This document shows positions 6,394 through 10,363 of a DNA stretch of 10,363 nucleotides, one piece after another (position 1 is the stretch's first letter; each line of letters begins with the position of its first letter). The DNA comes from Gammaproteobacteria bacterium (GTDB lineage: Bacteria; Pseudomonadota; Gammaproteobacteria; Enterobacterales; Alteromonadaceae). Both the position numbers and the translations under genes were made by a program. The notes below the pieces were generated by a model. The model saw only the letters and a program-made list of their open reading frames with translations, did not search any database and had not been told where the DNA came from. Location: NCBI GenBank assembly GCA_023481025.1, contig JAMCWV010000059.1, forward strand, positions 1 through 10,363. Reading direction: 5' to 3'.

Positions 6394-8619
6394 ATGTTTA
6401 AGCCAACGTCTATTGCTTTAGCTGTTTCAGCAATTTTAGTGCCCTCTTTGGCCTTCGCCGACCAGCCTGACGCCAGCACCGAAAAAAGCTACGAGCGAAT
6501 TGTAGTCACCGCGTCACCACTGGAAAAAACCGCGCTTGAAACCGCGCAGCCAGTGTACGTTCTTTATGGCGACGAATTACGCAAATCAGAAGCGGCAACC
6601 CTTGGTGAAACCCTGCGCAACTTACCGGGTGTGCAAGCCACTTATTTCAGCCCAACCGCAAGTAGCCCAATTATTCGTGGTCTTGAAGGCCCTCGCGTAA
6701 AAATCGTCCAGAACGGTTTAGACGTGGCCGACATTTCTCGCGGTGGCCCTGACCATGCGGTTTCAACCGAAGCCAGCACCGCACGTCAAATCGAAGTCCT
6801 GCGCGGCCCTGCCACCCTATTATTCGGTAGCGGCGCCAGCGGCGGTGTCGTCAACGTCGTTGACAACCGTGTGCCTCGCCAGCCAATCGACGGCATTGAA
6901 GGTGCCTACACCTTACGCTACAACAGTGTTGCCACCGAGCGCAGCGGCAGCTTTGAATTAAACGCCGGTAACGGCCGCTTTGCGTGGCATTTAGACGGTT
7001 TCAAACGTCGCGCCAACGACTACCGTGTACCGCGCTTTGTACCAGGTGGTGAGCATCATGACGACCATGACGATCACGGCCACTCGCACGACCATTCACA
7101 TGATCATGCTAATGACCATCACGATGATCACGGCAGCGAATACGCACGTCGCATCGACAACAGCTTTACCGACGACCAAGGTGCAACCATTGGCGCCAGC
7201 GTCTTCTTTGACAACGGTTTTGCCGGTGTCTCGTTTGGCCGTTTAGAGCGTGACTACGGTTTACCGGGTCACTCAGATGGTCACGACGACAATGGTCACG
7301 ATGACCACGATGACGAAATCTTTGCCCGCATGCGTCAAGACCGCTTCCAAGCCATCAGTGGTTTAATCAACCCGTTCCGTGGCGTTGAGCGTCTTGAATT
7401 CAACTTCGGTTACACCGAGTTAACCCACGAAGAAATCGAAGACGGCTTCGTTGAAACCGGCTTTAACCTTGAGCAAACTGAACTGCGCGTTATCGCACGT
7501 CACACCCCAATTGCGGGCTGGCGTGGTGCGTTAGGCTTGCAGTATAGCCACCAAGACTACGACTCGTTCGGCTTTGAAGCGTACACTCCACACACAGAAA
7601 CCGACCTTATGGGCGTGTTCTGGATTGGTGAGCGTGAAATCCAACAAGGTATGAGCTGGGAACTGGGCGGCCGTATCGAAACTGTCGAACTGCATAGCCA
7701 TGGTTTTGAAGACTTAGAGTACACGCCAATGAGCCTATCAACCGGCCTCAACTGGCAAGTCGCGCCAAGCTTGAAGTTGTCTTCAAGCGTGAGCTACAGC
7801 GAACGTGCACCGCACGCCAACGAACTGTTCTCCAACGGCCCACACTTCGCCACGCGTAACTACGAAATTGGTGGTGTGTACACCATTGAGCACAACGATA
7901 ACTTCCATGATCATGAGCATGATCACGGTGGGTATCATTACACCTTAGCTGCCGCTGAGCGTGCGTTAGAAAAAGAGCGTTCAATGAACCTTGATTTCGG
8001 CATGCACTTTGAAGGCGACAAGTGGCATTTAGACACCAACTTGTTCTTTAACCGCGTGAACAATTTCATCTACTTGCACAACACTGGGTTAATGAAAGGC
8101 GACTTAGACGCCGAGCTATTCCACGACGATCACGGCCACGATGACCACGCCCACAACATCGACAACTTGCCGGTCTATCAATACCGTCAGCGTGGTGCTG
8201 AGTTGTACGGCTACGAAATCTCAGGTCGTTACGTGTTTAACGAAAGCTGGAAACTGAACGGTTTCTCAGACTACACCCGTGCAGTATTCAGCAGCGGCGG
8301 TAACGTGCCACGCATTCCAGCCCAACGCGTTGGTTTAAGCGGCACGTACACGCAGCAAAAGTGGGACGCAACGCTCGACTACGTCCACTACTTAGCGCAA
8401 AACCGCACAGCAGAAAACGAGCACAGCACCGACGGTTTCGGCTTACTCGGCCTGCGTATGAACTACTACCCAGGCTACATGGGCGGCCAAGACTTTGCGA
8501 TTTACTTCAAAGTCGACAACATCACCAACGAACTTGGCTACGCACATAGCTCGTTCATTCGTGACTACGCGCCACTCCCAGGCCGTAACTTCGGTATCGG
8601 TTTCCGCGCATCGTTCTAA
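6394..8619 (+). CDS. znuD: TonB-dependent outer-membrane zinc receptor, ZnuD-like, with His/Asp-rich loops
   Basis: Outer-membrane gated channel of 741 residues, energised by TonB-ExbB-ExbD and most likely importing zinc. A signal peptide is clear (hydrophobic run at about 7-21, cleavage after AFA-22). A TonB box resembles RIVVTA (35-40). The plug domain carries GETLRNLPGVQATYF, RGLEGPRVKIVQNG, DHAVSTEAS and the hallmark EVLRGPATLLFGSGASGG followed by VVNVVDNRVP, closely like Neisseria ZnuD. A beta barrel follows, ending in a terminal Phe (FRASF). Four His/Asp-rich loops stand out: 221-246 (12 His in 26 residues), 293-307 (4 His), 500-515 (6 His) and 577-587 (5 His). Such loops capture zinc at the surface in ZnuD. 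A Zur-box-like site precedes the gene and a strong terminator follows, so it is probably monocistronic. The Shine-Dalgarno GGAG (6377-6380) is 13 nt from the ATG, longer than ideal. Nickel or another metal is the main alternative substrate. Confidence 0.9.
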   Translation: MFKPTSIALAVSAILVPSLAFADQPDASTEKSYERIVVTASPLEKTALETAQPVYVLYGDELRKSEAATLGETLRNLPGVQATYFSPTASSPIIRGLEGPRVKIVQNGLDVADISRGGPDHAVSTEASTARQIEVLRGPATLLFGSGASGGVVNVVDNRVPRQPIDGIEGAYTLRYNSVATERSGSFELNAGNGRFAWHLDGFKRRANDYRVPRFVPGGEHHDDHDDHGHSHDHSHDHANDHHDDHGSEYARRIDNSFTDDQGATIGASVFFDNGFAGVSFGRLERDYGLPGHSDGHDDNGHDDHDDEIFARMRQDRFQAISGLINPFRGVERLEFNFGYTELTHEEIEDGFVETGFNLEQTELRVIARHTPIAGWRGALGLQYSHQDYDSFGFEAYTPHTETDLMGVFWIGEREIQQGMSWELGGRIETVELHSHGFEDLEYTPMSLSTGLNWQVAPSLKLSSSVSYSERAPHANELFSNGPHFATRNYEIGGVYTIEHNDNFHDHEHDHGGYHYTLAAAERALEKERSMNLDFGMHFEGDKWHLDTNLFFNRVNNFIYLHNTGLMKGDLDAELFHDDHGHDDHAHNIDNLPVYQYRQRGAELYGYEISGRYVFNESWKLNGFSDYTRAVFSSGGNVPRIPAQRVGLSGTYTQQKWDATLDYVHYLAQNRTAENEHSTDGFGLLGLRMNYYPGYMGGQDFAIYFKVDNITNELGYAHSSFIRDYAPLPGRNFGIGFRASF

Positions 8620-8657
8620 GTGAATGAGCCGCGGCGTTAACCGCCATTGAAAAAAGG

Positions 8658-8692
8658 ACGCCCGTAGAGCATTGGTTCTACGGGCGTTTTTT
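8658..8692 (+). terminator. Rho-independent terminator after the zinc receptor
   Basis: Perfect 11-bp stem ACGCCCGTAGA (8658-8668) with TCTACGGGCGT (8677-8687), an 8-nt loop, and a run of six T (8687-8692). An A-run at 8650-8655 precedes the stem, so it could also terminate leftward transcription. It separates the receptor from the thioesterase gene. Confidence 0.93.
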
Positions 8693-8737
8693 GTTTGATT
8701 TACAGCCGTTGCGACTAGGGTTTTGAAAAATTTCCGT

Positions 8738-8743
8738 TATACT
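8738..8743 (+). promoter_or_regulatory. Possible -10 element for the thioesterase-lipoprotein unit
   Basis: TATACT (5 of 6) located 36 bp before the thioesterase ATG and downstream of the terminator. No good -35 at 16-18 bp is seen. The preceding terminator makes a promoter here necessary. Confidence 0.35.
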
Positions 8744-8779
8744 GAAATCAGTCATCTCAACACATGCAAAGGAGTTTCT

Positions 8780-9178
8780 ATGCGCTTTCTGTCTCGTCGC
8801 TTGGTCATGCCTAACGACCTTAATTTTGCTGACTCGCTGTTTGGTGGCCGAATTCTCGAATGGATCGACGAAGAGGCTTACATTTATGCCAGTTGCCAGC
8901 TTGACCAAAAAAGCTTGGTTACCAAGCATATTGGTGAAATTACCTTTGACGCGTCAGCGTTTCAGGGGGACGTGGTGGAATTTGGTTTGGCAACGAAAGC
9001 GGTTGGCAGAAGTTCGTTAACTGTGACCTGTGTGGTACGCAATAAAGGCACAAAGCAGAATATTTGTACTGCAGACGATATTGTTTTTGTTCACATCGAC
9101 CCAGAGACACGCCGTCCGCAACCCCATGGTAAAACCAAAGAGCAACTCGACCAACAGCAGATCGACTTGCCTCGTTAG
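8780..9178 (+). CDS. Acyl-CoA thioesterase, YciA-like hotdog-fold protein
   Basis: Predicted cytoplasmic hydrolase of acyl-CoA thioesters, 132 residues, the size of single-hotdog thioesterases. The N-terminal LVMPNDLNFADSLFGGRILEWIDEEA region (8-33) matches the family pattern MPxDxN...xFGGxxxxxxD seen in YciA. The glycine common in the NxxG part is replaced (NFAD), a mild departure. The central block ITFDASAFQGDVVEFG corresponds to the strand-turn of the hotdog core. The ATG at 8780 is fixed by an excellent Shine-Dalgarno AAAGGAG (8768-8774, 5-nt spacing); an in-frame ATG at 8723 lies upstream of the predicted -10. The downstream lipoprotein gene starts 9 bp after the stop, with its Shine-Dalgarno overlapping this stop codon, so the two are cotranscribed. 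Confidence 0.87.
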   Translation: MRFLSRRLVMPNDLNFADSLFGGRILEWIDEEAYIYASCQLDQKSLVTKHIGEITFDASAFQGDVVEFGLATKAVGRSSLTVTCVVRNKGTKQNICTADDIVFVHIDPETRRPQPHGKTKEQLDQQQIDLPR

Positions 9179-9187
9179 GAGGTTTGT

Positions 9188-9463
9188 ATGTTCAAGCGAA
9201 GAAGTGTTCTTGCGACATTAACTGTCGCAGCAGGTATCTTGCTACTCACTGCGTGTAGTGACCCAAAAGTCACCCGCACCAATTACAATTTACTGTCGGT
9301 CGGCATGCACTATAGCGAAGTGCAAGCGATTCTTGGCGAGCCAACGTGGTGTGACAACATGCAACGTCCGAGCGAGTGTCGCTGGGGCAACGACAACAAG
9401 CATATTCATGTGACGTTCGTCGCGCGCCGCGTGGTGAATACTGAGAGTAAAGGCCTGAATTAA
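9188..9463 (+). CDS. Small BamE-like outer-membrane lipoprotein
   Basis: A 91-residue predicted lipoprotein. The signal peptide has basic residues (KRR, 3-5), a hydrophobic stretch and lipobox LTAC with C23 as the lipidated residue; the mature protein is about 69 residues. NYNLLSVGMHYSEVQAILGEPT (32-53) has the helix-turn character of the SmpA/OmlA/BamE fold (vGMxxxeVxxiLGxP). Two later cysteines (C55, C64) could form a disulfide in the periplasm. An AGGAGG Shine-Dalgarno (9177-9182, 5-nt spacing) overlaps the stop codon of the thioesterase gene, indicating translational coupling. It is shorter than true BamE and sits in a different context, so it is better called BamE-like of unknown role. 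Confidence 0.8.
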   Translation: MFKRRSVLATLTVAAGILLLTACSDPKVTRTNYNLLSVGMHYSEVQAILGEPTWCDNMQRPSECRWGNDNKHIHVTFVARRVVNTESKGLN

Positions 9464-9514
9464 GTTCTAGCTTGGTTTGCAAAAACCGTAGAGCACGTTG
9501 ATTATTGCCGTATA

Positions 9515-9556
9515 TAGATATTTTATAAACCTAAACTTTCGGTTTGACAATATCTA
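9515..9556. repeat. AT-rich 8-bp inverted repeat around the upstream abiEi operator
   Basis: TAGATATT (9515-9522) and AATATCTA (9549-9556) are perfect reverse complements and lie almost symmetrically (offset half a base) around the palindrome at 9527-9545. They may extend that operator. Confidence 0.4.
9527..9545. promoter_or_regulatory. 19-nt palindrome abutting the -35 of the second abiEi gene
   Basis: AAACC-n-AAA-n-TTT-n-GGTTT, with all arm positions paired except one pair. Its right end overlaps the first two bases of the -35 hexamer (9544-9549). Candidate AbiEi operator. Confidence 0.5.
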
Positions 9557-9572
9557 AATTCACGTCAATAAT
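9544..9572 (+). promoter_or_regulatory. Strong sigma70 promoter of the second abiEi gene
   Basis: Perfect -35 TTGACA (9544-9549), 17-bp spacer, -10 AATAAT (9567-9572, 5 of 6). AT-rich sequence upstream (about 9511-9529) could act as an UP element. The leader before the ATG at 9613 would be about 33 nt. Confidence 0.72.
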
Positions 9573-9579
9573 TAACGTG
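9561..9579. promoter_or_regulatory. 19-nt palindrome over the -10 of the second abiEi gene
   Basis: CACGT-n-AAT-n-ATT-n-ACGTG with all arm bases paired apart from one internal pair. It covers the -10 and the expected start of transcription. It has the same 5-1-3-1-3-1-5 layout as the palindrome at 9527-9545, with centres 34 bp apart. Candidate AbiEi operator. Confidence 0.5.
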
Positions 9580-9612
9580 TATAAGTAACTTTGTAAACCA
9601 AGAGAACCGAAT

Positions 9613-10363
9613 ATGTTTAATCATGAAGCCGACAAAGTGCTCAAAGCAATACTCCCGCTTGGCATGGTTGCAACGAAACAATGGTTGCAAGGCCAAGGGT
9701 TAAGCTTGCACTACATCGACAACTCGGTTCGCCGAGGCGCTTTAACTGTCGCAGTTCCCGGTGTTTACTATCGCGACAACATGCATCCAACTTGGCAAGG
9801 CGTCGTCGCGTCTTTACAAAAAATGACCAACACACCAGTTCATATTGGCGCCTTGTCTGCCCTTGAGTTACAAGGTGTCTCGCATTTTGCTAATCGCAAA
9901 GAAAGGCCTCGAATTGCCCTATTTTCCCCGGCCACCTTACCTGTATGGTTGAGCAAAATAGAGGTCGACGCTCAATTTGAGTGGCACGGAACAAAGCGTC
10001 TTTGGCCTGACTCCTTCGCTGATGAAAAAAGCTGCCTACGTAGTCATGAATGGTTTAAAGATCTGCCTGAAATCACTTACTCTTGCACTGAGCGGGCATA
10101 CTTTGAGGTACTTAGCGGTGTCCCAAAGCAAGTCAGTTTTGAGCACGCCGACGCCTTACTCCAAGGCTTATATAATCTTTCGCCCCGCAAATTAGACCTT
10201 CTACTAACTGTATGCCTGAATGTTAAAGTGAAGCGTCTGTTTTTTTGGTTAGCAGAACGAAATCAACATCCGTGGTTTAAGTATCTATCGCCGGAAAAAT
10301 ATGACTTAGGCACCGGCAAACGAGTCGTTGCTACACAAGGACGCCTAGAAAGTAAATGGCAAA
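9613..10363 (+). CDS. abiEi: AbiEi-family antitoxin of a second type IV toxin-antitoxin system (3' end outside window)
   Basis: Open frame of 250 codons to the window edge with no stop, from the ATG at 9613 (AGAG Shine-Dalgarno at 9601-9604, about 8-nt spacing). The N-terminus (about 5-55) looks like a winged helix: ILPLGMVATKQWLQGQGLS, then SVRRGALTVAVPGVYYRD as recognition helix and wing. NTPVHIGALSALELQGVSHF (73-92) and the C-terminal LSPRKLDLLLTVCLNVKVKRLFFWLAE (189-215) followed by HPWFKYL...DLGTGKRVV (219-239) are typical of the larger AbiEi antitoxins with the separate AbiEi C-terminal domain. This protein differs from the DUF6088-type antitoxin at 2202-2822, so it is not a copy of it. 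The toxin (abiEii) should follow immediately beyond the right edge. Two operator-like palindromes cover its promoter, consistent with autorepression. Confidence 0.88.
   Translation, partial: MFNHEADKVLKAILPLGMVATKQWLQGQGLSLHYIDNSVRRGALTVAVPGVYYRDNMHPTWQGVVASLQKMTNTPVHIGALSALELQGVSHFANRKERPRIALFSPATLPVWLSKIEVDAQFEWHGTKRLWPDSFADEKSCLRSHEWFKDLPEITYSCTERAYFEVLSGVPKQVSFEHADALLQGLYNLSPRKLDLLLTVCLNVKVKRLFFWLAERNQHPWFKYLSPEKYDLGTGKRVVATQGRLESKWQ

Larger units (their letters stand above)
9471..9602. repeat. Widely spaced 13-nt inverted repeat around the second abiE control region
   Basis: CTTGGTTTGCAAA (9471-9483) and TTTGTAAACCAAG (9590-9602) are reverse complements at 12 of 13 positions. They bracket the palindromes and promoter of the second abiEi gene. 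A related GGTTTGACAA also occurs at 9541-9550. Possible repressor half-sites, or chance. Confidence 0.4.

Noticed and set aside
7051..7131. Repetitive GAC/CAC-rich stretch as a possible CRISPR or satellite
   Set aside because: It is in-frame coding sequence for a His/Asp-rich loop; there are no regular repeats with unique spacers.
9474..9487. Hairpin GGTTT-GCAA-AAACC after the lipoprotein gene as a terminator
   Set aside because: Only a 5-bp weak stem and no T-run follows; more plausibly part of the repeated GGTTT elements.
9681..10195. Small frames (9681-9866, 9977-10195) at the right edge
   Set aside because: Shadows of the large open frame that begins at 9613 and runs out of the window.

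Overview
The window looks like a chromosomal segment of a marine-type gammaproteobacterium. MnmC, YfcL and FldB all resemble their enterobacterial counterparts. An M28 peptidase lipoprotein and a large TonB-dependent receptor point toward the Alteromonadales (an Idiomarina-like lineage is possible, but this is inference from gene style only). Core genes have moderate GC. The stretch at about 1144-2945 is visibly more AT-rich and looks acquired.

Layout, left to right. The 3' part of mnmC (tRNA wobble-uridine modification) enters from the left edge. It runs head-on into a two-gene type IV toxin-antitoxin operon on the minus strand (abiEi antitoxin, then abiEii nucleotidyltransferase toxin). The two stop codons overlap in a CTAG. 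Next comes yfcL on the minus strand. mnmC and yfcL are convergent neighbours in E. coli (from memory), so the abiE operon appears to have been inserted into that junction. Divergent to yfcL is fldB (flavodoxin B). It converges on a HIT-domain hydrolase gene, and an 18-bp tandem repeat forms the 3' ends of both genes. The HIT gene lies 17 bp downstream of a large M28-type zinc aminopeptidase lipoprotein gene, probably in one operon.

Divergent from the peptidase is a 741-residue TonB-dependent receptor of the ZnuD zinc-receptor type with four His/Asp-rich loops. A Zur-box-like palindrome sits between its predicted -35 and -10 elements. A strong rho-independent terminator closes it. A two-gene unit follows: a YciA-like acyl-CoA thioesterase and a small BamE-like lipoprotein. 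At the right edge a second AbiEi-family antitoxin gene of a different subfamily starts and runs out of the window. Its promoter is near consensus and is overlapped by two 19-nt palindromes; the partner toxin is expected just beyond the edge.

The biology falls into two themes. One is zinc handling at the outer membrane: a predicted Zur-controlled zinc receptor beside a zinc-dependent lipoprotein peptidase. The other is two distinct, separately autoregulated type IV toxin-antitoxin (abortive-infection type) modules about 7 kb apart, which suggests a defence-gene insertion neighbourhood. No tRNA, rRNA, CRISPR array, transposase or integrase was seen. No gene-free stretch exceeds 300 bases; the longest, 6147-6393, holds the divergent peptidase and zinc-receptor promoters.
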